Notes: generated by a model not told the origin, from the letters alone. Positions 11,566-23,265 are shown, counted from the first letter of the stretch. The stretch: 64,000 bases of DNA from Siphonodentalium dalli (GCA_032622095.1 CP136066.1:205552978-205616977), one strand, 5' to 3'. A program made the numbers and translations.

Positions 11566-12532
11566 GGTTATGAGTTACAACCGAACATTTTGAAGACAAA
11601 TTTACTATAAAGCACATTATGGAATTTGTCTTCAAACTTTTCGAGTAGCCGACTATTTCTATATAGTTCCTTTATACGGTTTTAATAATAATCTATGGCA
11701 TAAAATATTATTAAAATACTATAATTCATCACAATTTGGAACGTCTGTGTTTCAGAAGGTGCTTTCCATAGAGTAATAGAAAAAATCTGGAATCATAAAA
11801 TCATTCCCCCCGCTACGGTTCCCAGAATGCAACATAATTCAAACTGTAGTTTATTTTCAATAGAAGGGGGGTTATCTAAATATTTAGAGTAATTTCCCTT
11901 CCATTGAAAATAATCGACTTTGTGCAGAAACTTTTGCACAGAACAATTCAATTCAATTTATTAGTATTGTGATCATCAAAATAGATATAACAGAAACATA
12001 TTGCAAAAATCGATGCAAATATAATTGTTGCATGGATGCACATGTGGATATAATATAGTTGTATACAGTAATAGTGACTTGGTATGTATATAATTATATT
12101 TATCTGATAGATATATCGGTTTACTGTTGTGTTCGGGGTTATCGGTTTCGTGTTCGGTTATTGGATATGGATTTTGAATGGTTGTATATAGGAATTAAGC
12201 CTCAAGAGGACTCAGATTTTACTACTTTTATTGCATTTCGTATGAACAATGATAATTTTCTCAATGTTTTCTCGTTGTGGGTTCTGAAAAGTGTGGCTAT
12301 AATTTCAATACATTTGGCCTCTTATAGAAATATGGCTTAAGATACTTTTCTCTTAGTTCTCTAAGATCACTGTATAGCGTAAAATGATGTGGTATTCGTC
12401 ATCAATCTCGGCTGCATAACTCGTTGAGTTAATTCAACAGACGTCGATATCTCAACACAAACAACATGTCCACATTTTATTACATCGAAAAAGTTGAAAA
12501 TACAATGTTTTGGAGCTTCCTCTTTCAAATGG
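11566..12532. other. AT-rich DNA with small inverted repeats and a possible minus-strand LINE tail
   Basis: TTGAAGACAAATT and AATTTGTCTTC form a hairpin near 11590-11635. TTTATTTTCAATAGAAGG and CCTTCCATTGAAAATAA pair near 11850-11910. At 11942 the phrase AATTCAATTCAATTTATTAG is, on the minus strand, AATAAATTGAATTGAATT, like the tail at 57965-57995 and common at LINE 3' ends. A plus-strand frame of 93 codons (12059-12340) has no recognised motif, and I do not call it a gene. Confidence 0.4.
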
Positions 12533-12538
12533 TATATA

Positions 12539-12987
12539 GAGGGTATCACCCCCTCCCCCCTGAATCCTGAATACCAGTTAATTTTGGGGGGGGGGGGGGT
12601 GAATCCTGAATACATGTTAAGAAATAACATGCGATAAATGCATACAAATTGACTGTTTTAATATCAGACAGATACAAGCAGAAGATACATAGACACATTA
12701 TGATCCATTATACCTGACATGATATTGGAGTAGAGTATTATGGGCGTTATGAGGCCGTTATGATACGATTAATGATACTTTATGATGGCACGGTGGTCGA
12801 AGAAGCTATTGTACCCACTCATTCACACAGATAACTATCAAAAAATATTATTTTGCGCCATCAAAACCTGCGTCCAAGATGTTTTGCTTGAACCCGAATA
12901 CCAGTTAATTTCGGGGTATGAATCCTGCGTACGGTTTCAAAACGCCCTGAATCCCGCGTACCGAATGGGGGGGGGGGTGATACCCTC
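12539..12987. mobile_element. MITE family S6, copy 1 (6-bp target duplication)
   Basis: Ends GAGGGTATCACCCC and GGGGTGATACCCTC are perfectly inverted and flanked by TATATA on both sides (12533-12538, 12988-12993). A second copy at 40603-41043 has the same ends and its own 6-bp duplication. Inside are G-runs, the phrase TGAATCCTGAATAC and AACCCGAATACCAGTTAATT. Non-coding. A 6-bp duplication excludes TTAA, TA and 8-bp types. The superfamily is not assigned. Confidence 0.9.
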
Positions 12988-12993
12988 TATATA

Positions 12994-13745
12994 ATATGGC
13001 ATATTTCATAGAATGTGATCTGGGGGTTCGAAAATTAAGTGAGCCTTTATAGTCGAAATAAAGTTATTTCTTGTATCATTCAGTGAAAGTTTCTATCTCG
13101 TTATAGACAGCATTATTATACAAGTTATAGTCTTATGATGCATGTCAAATCAGGCGGGTAACGTCAATTCAATCCTTGTAAAATGTATAGGTGGCTTTAA
13201 CTATAGCTAAAGTATGATGTCTGGATTACATCGGGTGTTTATAGATCGATGATTGAAAAAACGCTCGCTTTGTGTATCGTCTACTCCCGGAATATTCTTT
13301 TGTGCCTATATCTGAGAACAAATATTTGTTGAAATGTATATTTCATTATATGCACAGACAGCTGTTTGCATTGAAAGGTTAGCTATTTGAATTGCAACTA
13401 GGGTATGCGCTCAGTCTACCATCTGAAATCATCAATGTCTGAGAGAATATAAATCTAACATTTTTCATTGCATATTTTAGTTTCTTTTGCTGTCATTTTT
13501 TTTCTTTTTAGGAAAAAATCACATAACACTACATGAGGCCCCCACCCCACCCCCTGGAATACGGGGGGGGGGGGGCTCCTACATACTGTCTGAAAGATGA
13601 ATAAATAATGAGTATTTGTGTCTGCCAGATTATATAAAAAGTGGTTGAATAATATTTATGTTGTTTTGATCCTTTACCCGATAAAACATAATCCCGCAAA
13701 TGGCTACCAAAAATATGCAGTGATAAATGTTTTATTATTTTCTTC
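12994..13745. other. No gene; C-run/G-run hairpin at 13538-13577
   Basis: AT-rich DNA. The only structure seen is GGCCCCCACCCCACCCCC followed closely by a run of 13 G, which can form a GC-clamped hairpin or quadruplex. Confidence 0.5.
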
Positions 13746-14097
13746 TTAACCCTTTACCCAACAGAAGGGCACTGTGCCAATGCATTCTCTTATATATGCG
13801 AGTCGACCATAGGTCGCCTCGCATATATAAGAGAATGCATTGGCTTAACACATTAAAAATTATAAAAATTGTTAAAGAATGTAAGAAAAAATGGTAAAAA
13901 GTGTTAAAAAAAGTCGACTCGCATATATAAGAGAATGCATTGGCACAGGGCATAACTGTAACTATCACAATGTGGTCAATGAGCCGGTTCCAATGATATC
14001 CATATTTGTATGGTTTTATTGAGACAGACCCAAGATAATTTAGGCTGTTGCAGCTTTATTTGGCCGGTTTTGGCCGGTTTGTTGGGTAAAGGGTTAA
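13746..14097. mobile_element. TTAA-flanked MITE family T1, copy 1
   Basis: TTAA at both ends (13746-13749, 14094-14097). Inverted ends are CCCTTTACCCAACA and TGTTGGGTAAAGGG. A 69-bp palindrome (H core, 13776-13844) lies near the left end. The second H core is reduced to its right half (13913-13944) by an internal deletion. The right third carries repeated TTGGCCGGTTT. TTAA target and CCC-type ends suggest a piggyBac-related non-autonomous element. Other copies: 25128, 33848. Confidence 0.92.
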
Positions 14098-14214
14098 AGG
14101 GACTCAAGGCCTTGTAAGTGGGTTTATGCGAAATAACAAACAAGTCTGTAGAACTATTATCAACAGGTACATGGACAAATACATCGACAGTGTTCTTATT
14201 TTCATTAGTATTAT

Positions 14215-14484
14215 GTCAAAACCAAGCCTTGAAATAGTGATCTTGTCATTTGCAGAATGAGATCCCCAGAGGGTGAATTTAGTGATGCTATCCCGCACAG
14301 TGGGCTAGCATCACCAAATTCACTCTCTGTGGACCTCATTCTGCTTAGTCCTTACCAGAATGAGGTTCACAGAGGGTGAATTTGGTGATGCTAGCCCGCT
14401 GTGCGGGATAGCATCGCTAAATTCACCCTCTGTGAACCTCATTCTGCAAATGACAGGCTCACTATTTCAAGGCTTGGTCAAAAC
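14215..14484. mobile_element. 8-bp-duplication MITE family P8, copy 1
   Basis: The element 14223-14476 has ends CAAGCCTTGAAATAGTG and CTATTTCAAGGCTTG. It is flanked by a perfect 8-bp duplication GTCAAAAC (14215-14222, 14477-14484). Inside are two consecutive palindromes, 14256-14345 and 14356-14448, each built from CAGAATGAG, AGAGGGTGAATTT and GATGCTA blocks, and each the inverse of the other. An 8-bp duplication is typical of hAT and P-type elements. Non-coding. Confidence 0.92.
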
Positions 14485-15082
14485 CATTGTTATGTAGACA
14501 GTGAAATTACCGATAAAATTCAATTGTGAGGGTAAACATTGCAAAAGTTCGGAATATTGCAAAATATTCTGAAAATCATATTCAGATTAAAATATATGAA
14601 CTTGACAAACCACCGTAACAATGTTGTTTACATATAACAATTGTTTCAACAGCTGAAAACTCGTTATTGGAGAACTGTCAATGAATATATTACTCCATGT
14701 TCTGCTTTGTGTTATTTTATAAACTTTTATGTTTTTAGAAAATTGAACCACTGCATGTGAATGCCTTTGGTCCCTTTTATCTTATAAAATGTATACTGCC
14801 GTCCATATTGACAAGTTTCAAACGTGTAACTTTTATGCCCCAATGATCAGTTTATAACATAAGTATATGGGGAAATATGGAACTCGTATGGTTCTAAATA
14901 TTGTATTAATTGAGCACAAACCATATTTAGCATTTAACTCGACATAATAATGTTCTGACATATTTTATTGCGGGAAGAGATGCTAATGAGATCGCCGCAC
15001 AATGAAAATGTATCGAAGATGGAAATTGTTTTGATTTATTCCGAACATATCATAGCAGGTTCTGTGTGCCATGAAAGACACT
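14485..15082. other. No recognisable feature
   Basis: AT-rich sequence with no repeat, hairpin or coding signal that I can support. Confidence 0.55.
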
Positions 15083-15210
15083 ATTGCAGATGTTCGTCTC
15101 CAAACATATATACACTATAGCAGATCTTCGTCTCCAAACATATATACACAGAACGACACGATGTGTAAGGGTGGATACACACATGCATGTAATCTCTGTA
15201 TGTAAAATAC
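15083..15210. repeat. Short duplication plus inverted end matching 15970-16160
   Basis: TTCGTCTCCAAACATATATA occurs twice at 15090-15150. The next block (ACAGAACGACACGATGTGTA, then GGGTGGATACACACATGCAT) is found inverted at 15975-16007 and 16133-16155. An element of about 1 kb (15153-16157) with inverted ends is possible. If so, a hairpin element interrupts its right end. Confidence 0.55.
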
Positions 15211-15623
15211 ATGTATTTTACATGGCCACACCAATAATTGACAACATTAATCACCTGCGCGCGAGCGGTTCATTGTTAACAGGCATTACAAGTGAGTAGT
15301 CATAAGCGAAGTCAAATTCTCTGCTATCAGGACATTTAAGGCCAGTCCAAAACATGTCTTCTCTTACGGGTGTGGAAATTAGTTAAGTCTGTGTGATATC
15401 TGACATTTTATTAATGCACATCACCAGAAGCGACACATCTGGTATATACAGGCTTGATATAGAACATTTTCGACCATGATGCTTGCTTGGCGGGGGGTTT
15501 CGAAAGCTTCACATCGCTAAGTGACTTAGTTGAATGTATCGGTCGGAATAATCTGGGCAAGAAGGTACAATATATGTTTTACTTAAATAGCTCAGAGTTA
15601 GCCACCCCGTCTGGTAGCTTTCG

Positions 15624-15740
15624 GGATCATATATAGCCCCAAGTCGGGGGTAATATTTAGCCCCTGCGTCAGGAAATCCTGATAATATTGCCCCCATGTT
15701 GGGGATCATAGCCCCTGGGTTGGGGAACTCCTGGGGCCAT
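15624..15740. repeat. Degenerate AGCCCC/GGGG repeat
   Basis: Four loose units of roughly 30-35 bp, each carrying an ATAGCCCC or TTGCCCCC block and a TTGGGG or TCGGGG block. The open frame crossing it (15696-16124) continues into a hairpin and is not considered a gene. Confidence 0.45.
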
Positions 15741-16016
15741 CATCGGTATAAAAATCAAGAGAAGACTGACAATGATTTAAACAGAAAGTCCAACATTTGG
15801 GTTATCGCGCGAACAATTATTCTAAGCGGCCTGACGACTTCGTTCAGTCAACGGTTCTCTGCACGCTCAGAGCTTGGCTCACTGTGGTCAAACATAGCCG
15901 CCATGATTGGGTTGTCAACGGACACATATTACATGGTCTGTATGATCCATGTAAAACGCCAAATACACGATAATTACAGAGATTACATGCATGTGTGTAT
16001 CCACCCTAAAACAAAA

Positions 16017-16143
16017 TGTGTAAAATGGGTTTGTCGATACGGCACTCGTCTGTCGCAGAAGGATAGAACGAGAGGAGCTTGCGCCTCGAGTTCTATCCTC
16101 CAGCGACAGACGAGTGCCATTTAAACAAACCCATTTACACATC
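16017..16143. repeat. Hairpin element family Q, copy A
   Basis: A long palindrome. GTGTAAAATGGGTTTGTCGA, GGCACTCGTCTGTCGC and AAGGATAGAAC are mirrored by GTTCTATCCT, GCGACAGACGAGTGCC and AAACAAACCCATTTACAC around a short GC-rich loop. The related hairpin at 23128-23258 shares both arms. In both places a MITE (16157-16407 and 22892-23113) abuts the same side. Confidence 0.85.
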
Positions 16144-16156
16144 GTGTCGTTCTGTG

Positions 16157-16407
16157 TTTATAACACGCTTCGCGTCCTATAATCCGTGCATTAAAATACA
16201 GGATTAGAAGGTTAATTTAGGCTCATACAGGGCATGTTTGTCATGTGTGATTATTCTTGTATTTAAATAGTTCCAGTTTCATGGTTGAGGCAAACGTCAT
16301 ACATGTACGTCATTTTACGTCAACGAGATGCGTATGGAACGTTCCATACGAATGTGTAAATATCGAACAGCAATAACACTGTACTTCTAGGAACAAGCGT
16401 GTAATAA
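16157..16407 (+). mobile_element. MITE family R, copy A
   Basis: Inverted ends TTTATAACACGCTTCGCG and AACAAGCGTGTAATAAAA. It is the reverse complement of 22892-23113 over its length (CATACAGGGC, ACGTCATTTTACGTCAACGA and AACACTGTACTTCTAGGA blocks). No clear target duplication. It sits against hairpin Q in both copies, so the two may move as one unit. Confidence 0.75.
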
Positions 16408-16527
16408 AAAAGCAGGCCATATTCATCAAACAAATTGTTCAACGAAGATGATTCGAATATCGACCGAATGTGACATGTCGGACATTTGCATTTATACCCA
16501 CATATTTATACCCACATGTCTCTACAG

Positions 16528-16915
16528 TCTCGCCATACACTACATGTTTATACACACATGTCTCTCCATACACTACATGTTTATACCCACATGTCTCGCC
16601 ATACACTACAGGTTTATACCCACATGTCTCGCCATACACTACAGGTTTATACCCACATGTCTCGCCATACACTACATGTTTATACCCACATGTCTCTCCA
16701 TACACTACATGTTTATACCCACATGTCTCGCCATACACTACATGTTTATACCCACATGTCTCTCCATACACTACAGGTTTATACCCACATGTCTCTCCAT
16801 ACACTACATGTTTATACCCACATGTCTCTCCATACACTACAGGTTTATACCCACATGTCTCTCCATACACTACATGTTTATACCCACACGTCTCTCCACA
16901 CACTACAGGTTTCAT
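16528..16915. repeat. 33-bp minisatellite, about 12 units
   Basis: Unit of about CCATACACTACATGTTTATA followed by CCCACATGTCTCG, with alternations CATG/CAGG and CTCG/CTCTC. Because 33 is a multiple of three and the unit has no stop in several frames, four overlapping open frames of 158-196 codons arise (for example VVYGETCGYKH repeated on the minus strand). I regard these as by-products: no signal peptide, no flanking coding sequence, and openness in both strands. Confidence 0.95.
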
Positions 16916-18065
16916 GTACCTCAGTTATCCGTGTTCCAACTCAACCATGCATATACCGTACGCAAACTGCAAGTCATTGACTGTGAAATCAAACCACGAA
17001 ATTGGTTACTTTTTCACCTAATATACAGTAAACGTTAGCCGTTTGCACGGGGACTTGTAATTCGCAACATGCGTTATATATAGCTTCAATGGAGCGCGGA
17101 AACGGGTAACTGAACATTTCCCACCAATGAATATGCATCATTCTGCTCTTGTATTATCTGTTTTTCTGTCTGTTGTCTGCTTTTATTACCAGAACACCCC
17201 TCTAAATAAATAATATACCGTTCCAATGTATACTTTTATAACTGAATGGGGCATCTATTTAGTATAGAAAGGGTTAATAGACTTGTCTGTACCCGTATAG
17301 TGCCAGTCTAAATTAGTTCTCATGTGATCCATAATCAGTACTGAGATCCAAGTTATCACGTGACCCTTATCAGTACAAAGACCAAGTCCATGTTACCGTC
17401 GTGTCAGCAGCAACTTGGAACACTATTCTGATAACCGACAGTACATACTATTAGCGGAGTACTCGTTCTGTCTAGCTTAAACGTTTGAGACAAGTTCTCT
17501 ATGTTACATTCCGTCGGTGCGCTTTTGTTGCGAACACTTTCTGAGCAATTAGTCTTGAATAAAAAGTTTAATGAGCTAATACTAACTTGTGAATTGTGAT
17601 AACAAAGACATACATTGTTTGTCATTATTCAGCGACTAGCCCGTTGACGCCTGTCAGCTTAGTAAACCGCCACTTTTTAAAGTAAATATTAATTAAGAAA
17701 TATCCAATTAGTATAACGCACTCCCCGACCAGGTGAAACATTGCAAGAGTTGATCATAAAACGGGCACTTATTCGACATATGAATGGGCATTCACCTGTT
17801 GTAAATTTTAGAACACAATTGGGGAATTGCATGATATGGTGAGGTAAGTGACATGAATCATCATATATCTAGAGGATATCTAATGTGTCGCAATTCTATA
17901 CGAAAGTTTTGAACCTAGTGCACTAAATTCGATTCGATCCGAGCTTCAGCGAGGCTCGAATGGAATTTAGTGGACGAATTTGACGTTCATTTTTATCACA
18001 TAATCACATTTTAGAGAGGAAAAACGACCTCGAAACCGCTGGGTTTAAAGAAATTAATATCGATT
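16916..18065. other. No gene; inverted repeat at 17924-17973
   Basis: CTAAATTCGATTCGATCCGAGC pairs imperfectly with GCTCGAATGGAATTTAG across a short loop. Otherwise unremarkable AT-rich DNA. Confidence 0.45.
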
Positions 18066-18176
18066 TCCTTATCACAACCAAAAAGGAAGTAAAGACACTT
18101 CAAGACAAAATATATAACCCAACACAAATCGCATATAATAATTATATTCTAATTAACATGACAATAAAGTTGCGGT
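18066..18176 (+). repeat. Dispersed retro-like repeat, copy 2
   Basis: Matches 4683-4886 but lacks a middle section. Shared blocks: CCTTATCACAACCAAAAAGG, GGAAGTAAAGACAC, AACCCAACACAAATCGCATA, and ATTCTAATTAACATGACAAT ending in AATAAAG. Confidence 0.55.
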
Positions 18177-18544
18177 GTTGAAAGAGTTTCGAACTGCACC
18201 CCTTGAACCAGTTCCACATTCCCAATCTTGAATGCAAGGAAATGTGTCGCTCAAGCTTTCCATCTGGTGGAGCATTCCAATCCGACACTCCGGACACTCC
18301 GAATAGTTTTTCCAACTGATGGCTATTTCAGTCCATACAAAAGTTGTGACTGAAGGTAGGAAAACATCTCACTTTTTTGGTAAATAAGCTACAAATTCCA
18401 CACAAATACTGGTTGAAATGTGAAACTAATCATACCTATTTCAAACTACTTTTAAGTTTTGTCTGAAATATCCAACTGATGTTATATATGGCCAACTCGG
18501 GTGTGCGATACTCCCAAACCATATAGCTCTCGCCACATAACTCG

Positions 18545-18930
18545 CCCTTAAAGGAGTTTTGCCTCTTTTACGACTGAGAAATTACATTTATTTGGGCTGT
18601 CCGGATGATAACTTGAGCAATATTTAACACAATTTGTTGATATTTGGTATCAACGCAGGTCAAGTTCGAAAATTGTCACGACCCGACGATTTTTGACAGA
18701 GTTATGCCTCTTTATCGACTTTTAAATTATTACATTTTTGGGTTGTCCGGATGATAACTTGAACAATGTTTACATTATTTCATGGTAAATTGCTTAAACT
18801 TCAGAAAACACAGGTCAATTTCGAATTTGGTCACGGTCCGATTTTAGTTGGAGGGAGTTGTGGCCTTAGTTATCTAAAGGATAACTTGAGTAATCTTCAA
18901 AAGAATTTGTTGTGTACACGCAGGTCATCG
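18545..18930 (+). repeat. Three-unit diverged tandem repeat, about 135-145 bp
   Basis: GGTTGTCCGGATGATAACTT (with GGGCTGTCCGG in unit 1) recurs at about 18595 and 18739, with a weaker copy at about 18872 (AAGGATAACTTGAG). Each is followed by a CAGGTCAA or CAGGTCAT block and a GTCACG-CCGAT block. TTTTGCCTCTTTT and TTATGCCTCTTTA precede it. Frames are broken. It could be an old duplicated exon-like segment, but no domain is recognised. Confidence 0.6.
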
Positions 18931-20600
18931 TCAAGTTGTAACAAACTTTTTGCCAGAATTTAACTTATTTCTTCTTTTAAAAGGCACCTCTTATCGGGGG
19001 ACGTGGGACCAACGACCTGTATTTAATCGACAGGCAACAATATTTATACTCTCATGGGATATCGATATGTACATGCCAACAAAAGTATATATGCACGTTA
19101 GTGTTTACAGAACATAAAGTAACAAAGCTAACAATATGACAAGACAAGCGTGCACCTTTATATATGCACTGCCGATCAAAGATAGCACGGCGGTTAACAC
19201 ACAGAGCATAGAATTAACTACATTCATATTGTATTTCAAAGAAACTATATGTGGGTGGATTGAGCAAATGTCGACAGCATGGTGTCTTTACTGAACAGGA
19301 ATACACACATTGTGAGCACTTGACTATAGATACCCCCTTTCAATGAGAGTGGCGAACTCATTCTATTGGACAGTTCGTGCCAATGAATTTTCCAGTAACA
19401 TGTGCGCTGCTTTTCTGTTCTGGGCACTTGGGAGACTACTTGGTATTATATTAATGAAATAAAAGTATAAAGAGATATGCATTGATGGTAAACATTACAG
19501 TACATGTACTGTGCGCGATTGTGTGGAATAAAGTGTAGTACATTTGTACCATGAACGGAAGTATTTGATGCAGGAAGGCAAGCTGCAAAACAGAGTTCAG
19601 TCCCCTCGCTATGCGATGTCTGAACGCTGGCGGCACGTGTATTTTCTTAATTAATTCTAACGTTTTTTATTGAAGAGTTTTGCCAGTTACAATTCATTCT
19701 GGCTTGATGTAGACTATTTTCAAATGAATATGGACAGTTTGGTTTCTCAGAATAATGCAGAATGAATTGTAACCTACAAAAATCTCAAATAAATAAATGC
19801 GACATTTCTTCACATTGCGTGAAGGTGCGGGCAGCGGTAGAGAATTGAACTCTGCATGGAGCTTGGCAGGAAAAGGTGCGGTGGTTATATAGACACTGGT
19901 ACCATTACACGTATCCGACCATTTATTAGACGACTTCCACGTCATTCGAGTCGAGGATGCATTCTGAATACACACGCATACTCAAACGAACCGCAGGTAT
20001 CAACATGCAAATCATATTAAAAACGCATAATCCGAATTAGCGCTCCCAAATTACTATTTCTTTGGCTTCGGGTTTAACAAATAGTTTATTCGAGTCGAGG
20101 AACCCACCCGTCAAAGCTCATTGTGATCAGATATCGAGTTTTAAAATGTTTTATTTCCCGAGATATGTAATTTTTGGCAGCCTGGCAAATATTTGTCAAG
20201 CCGACGGTCTCGGACAAAATTGCGGATGAAGATGGATATCTCTAAAATCGAGTGGCTCTGGGTGTTAGTATTGGACAATCTCGCCAAATTTGTTGATAGA
20301 AATGTTGATAACACGTTTTGGGCAATTTTATACTATATTTGATTGTGGTTAACATTATTTTTGGGTAATTAATCTATTATGATAACTGAAGCTGCATTTC
20401 ACAATTTTGTGTTGTTGTTGGAATCTGATGATATGGGGACCATCGAATCGAACCTTTAACTAATGGAGAGATAACCCACCTTTAAATAGAGTTTATTGAT
20501 AAACAATTGATTGAATTGACTCGAGCCATAGAGATTATTACAGGCCATGCAGAAAATGCTATCGCGAAATATTTGCTGCTGATGATTTATCAAAAATATA
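18931..20600. other. No recognisable feature
   Basis: I see no repeat shared with other parts of the window, no long frame and no RNA-gene box pair. Confidence 0.5.
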
Positions 20601-20604
20601 TTAA

Positions 20605-21130
20605 TATGAATGAATGCTTTTATTGCGAAGAAACAAATTAATGAATAACATGCAATAACACATATACAATATTTATCTACAATATGTACACAATGGAAAT
20701 GAGACCCCTCCCTACAAACGTGTTGTTTGTTTGTTTTTTTCCGTGTTCCTTATTTTCTTTTAAAAATCGTGTGTCTATATATAAGTTATATTCTTCTTAT
20801 GTTTTCAATATCCTTTTGACTATCAGTTTGAATTTTTGACCATGCAATGAGCTAATTCAGCTGCCTTCCACAAGGTATACAATTAATTGCAATTAAGAGA
20901 CTTCTCTAAAGGCGATTTTTAGAAAAATAGAGAGTTGTTTCAAACGAGAGATATTTTCTATTGACAAGAGCCCATGAAACTTTTCGCGCGAAGGATTTTC
21001 CCAGTAATATTTTGGGATATAGCGCTCACATAGACATTTAAATTTGTCACAGACGAGTACAAAATGATACCCGTCTCCGATTATGTCAGATTTACATGTA
21101 TCGCACATACCTGGATGTGGTGACATAAAT
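20605..21130 (-). mobile_element. LINE 3' end, minus strand, heavily truncated
   Basis: Contains a C-terminal ORF2 fragment (20893-21126) followed, on the minus strand, by an AT-rich 3' region. That region reaches an AATAAA-type signal and a CATTCATTCATATT tail near 20605-20635. An in-frame stop lies about 10 bases beyond the fragment's first Met codon, so upstream coding sequence is decayed or absent. Confidence 0.65.
20893..21126 (-). pseudogene. LINE ORF2 C-terminal zinc-knuckle fragment
   Basis: 78 codons. The start MSPHPGMCDTCKSD begins a Cys/His knuckle: C-x2-C, then YHFVLVC (H-x4-C). RYIPKYYWENPSREKF and a final LKIAFRE follow. This layout (C..C, HF..C, RYIP.YY, KF..LL, terminal helix) is characteristic of the extreme C-terminus of CR1/L2-like LINE ORF2 proteins. 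The reverse transcriptase and endonuclease are gone. Confidence 0.75.
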
Positions 21131-21335
21131 CTAACATTTCATTTTGCACATTCGTCTGGAAATATTATGAGAAGAATCATAAGATCTTTCCGGTTTTTAA
21201 ATATAAGCACATTTAAGTTTTTAAACCGTAGTACAGGTGTTTTTAATTTCTCTTACATTGTTGTTTTCCGAATGAGAATTTCAGACAGCTGGATACATTT
21301 GGAGACAACACTTCAAGCCCACGCTGCACTAGATC

Positions 21336-21384
21336 AAGCCATGAATCTCTACTCTGTTAGCCATAGTAGAGATTCATTGGCTGC
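21336..21384. repeat. Hairpin related to the 46-bp satellite unit
   Basis: GCCATGAATCTCTACT and AGTAGAGATTCATTGGC pair around a short loop containing GTTAGCCATAG. The satellite at 28124-32585 has the same order in each unit (GAACCTCTACTACGGGCGTTAGTCATAG then TATAGAGATTC). It is a single dispersed copy. Confidence 0.7.
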
Positions 21385-21916
21385 AAAGCTGCACATGCGA
21401 CAACCATTACGAAGATTCCTATTAATATTTCTGCATGTGTTCCCGCTATCATGTTATGCCAGTTGAGATGTATCTTCGCTACACAGAGAAGGGTATCAAC
21501 TCACACATTTATAAATAATTTTCTTTTTGTGCATCCCGAACACCCAAACCCAACAAAACGTGAAACTATTCAAAATATTCCAACATTTTATTACCAAGAC
21601 TAAACGTTTTGATCTATCGACGGATGCACCTCCCGCCATCTCACAACATCATCGCACAACATCATCTCCCGGATCAGTCAGTTCACAGTACATCATACTC
21701 CACATTCACCACAACTGTAAATAAGTTATTATATTGTTGCCACTTGTTGAAGTTTTAATGTTGTTTCTATAGATATTTTCTGGAGAGGGGCTGCGGCGTT
21801 AAGTTTTAAAATATGTGCCACAATCCATGTTGTGTTTATATTAGAAATAAATATGTTTAATGTGAAAAACAAGCAATCGGAACATATCTTGATAAGCCAT
21901 GTCTCTGTAGAGTGTC

Positions 21917-22110
21917 AAGACATAACAATGACGACGAAGAGCGTCTGCGATACCAATAGTATACGGGGGCAGTGTTTCGTGTTCCAGAATTGATGTCGTA
22001 AAACTTGATGTGATAATACTCAGCATTTGATCATTAACGATATAGTACGGGGACCTTGAAACTTAAGAAATATATTACCATAATACATTTAACTACAACC
22101 CCTCATTTCC
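21917..22110 (+). repeat. Diverged direct repeat, copy 1 (with 22545-22790)
   Basis: Shared landmarks are ACATAACAATGACGACG, GATGT(C/T)GTAAAA, GATCATTAACGATA or TTCATTAACGATA, and ACCTTGAAACTT or AACTTGAAACTT, followed by CCCCTC and TTATT-rich sequence. The copies lie about 635 bp apart in the same orientation. Confidence 0.65.
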
Positions 22111-22544
22111 TATTTAATTAACCGATATACAGGAGACAACGAGACGAATGTTTCTCTCGAACTTTTAGAAATTTGACTGTCGAATCGACACTCAAGTGAA
22201 CAACAACAAAAAGCTTAAGTGAAAACATTTATATACCTATAAACAAGTTCAGAAATGTATAACTGTGATAGTACGTTTTACGAGTATTAAGTGTATACTT
22301 ATATATAATGCTCTCATTGTTCTCATTCTGTCCACATTTACACATATCATGGTAAATGTACACATATCATATCATGGTATGTATACATTCCCTGCCCCAA
22401 AGAAGCACACACGCGTCCAAATGAAATGTGGTGACGGCCGCTAAAACGTGTTTACAACCGGTTCCGCTTCCTCCTTCTATACAGAAGGAACAATATTACC
22501 TATGTTATTGTGTTGTACATGACGTGAAATAACATATCAGTAAA

Positions 22545-22790
22545 CTAACATAACATAACAATGACGACGGATAGTGTCGACGAGATCGCGAGGTCTAATT
22601 ATACAGTATGTGGAGCAATCAAGATCACGTTTCAGGATTGATGTTGTAAAAGTTTATGTCGTGAAATCTCGCCTCGCGAGATATATAAATCAGCATTAGT
22701 TCATTAACGATAGTATGTCGAACTTGAAACTTGAACAAAGTCTTACTTTAATAAATTTAGCCACAAAACCCCTCTTTTATTGCTGTTGTT
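22545..22790 (+). repeat. Diverged direct repeat, copy 2
   Basis: Same landmarks as 21917-22110. It contains an extra small inverted repeat (GATCGCGAGG near 22582 and CGCCTCGCGAGA near 22670) that the first copy lacks. Confidence 0.65.
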
Positions 22791-22891
22791 AGTTGCCAGC
22801 GCTGGTCCGGCACCGGCAACCAGTATACCGGCCGAGTGCAGGTATTTTTATTGCGATAGCACAATAGTCTACTTATTTAAGCGCTTTATAA

Positions 22892-23113
22892 TTTTATTAC
22901 ACGCTTGCTCCTAGAAGTACAGTGTTATTGCTGTTCCATACGCATCTCGTTGACGTAAAATGACGTACATGACGTTCGCCTCAACCACGAAAGTGGAACT
23001 ATTTAAATAAAAGAATCATCACACATGATAAACTCGCCCTGTATGAGCCTAAATAAACCTTCTAATCCTGTATTTTTAATGCACCGATTCTAGGACGCGA
23101 AGCGTGTAATAAA
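22892..23113 (-). mobile_element. MITE family R, copy B
   Basis: Inverse copy of 16157-16407. Ends are TTTTATTACACGCTTGC and GCGAAGCGTGTAATAAA, preserved better than in copy A. Non-coding. Confidence 0.78.
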
Positions 23114-23265
23114 CACAGAACGACACGATGTGTAAATGGGTTTGTCGATACGGCACTCGTGCTGTCTCGGAAGGATATAACTCGAGGTGCAAGCCCATCG
23201 TTCTATCCTTCCGCGACAGCACTCGTGCCGTATAGACAAACCCATTTACACATCGTGTCGTTATA
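23114..23265. repeat. Hairpin element family Q, copy B
   Basis: ACAGAACGACACGATGTGTA, AATGGGTTTGTCGATACGGC and ACTCGTGCTGTC fold onto GACAGCACTCGTGCCGTA, AGACAAACCCATTTACACAT and CGTGTCGTTATATGT. Arms are about 65 bp with a short loop. It abuts MITE R exactly as copy A does. Confidence 0.88.

Noticed and set aside
15696..16124. 142-codon frame as a gene
   Set aside because: It overlaps a degenerate repeat at the start and a palindromic hairpin at the end. No motif and no conservation within the window.
16439..17038. Repetitive secreted or structural protein gene (VVYGETCGYKH or FIPTCL repeats)
   Set aside because: Open frames exist in several frames on both strands purely from the 33-bp unit. 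There is no signal peptide, no promoter and no non-repetitive coding flank.
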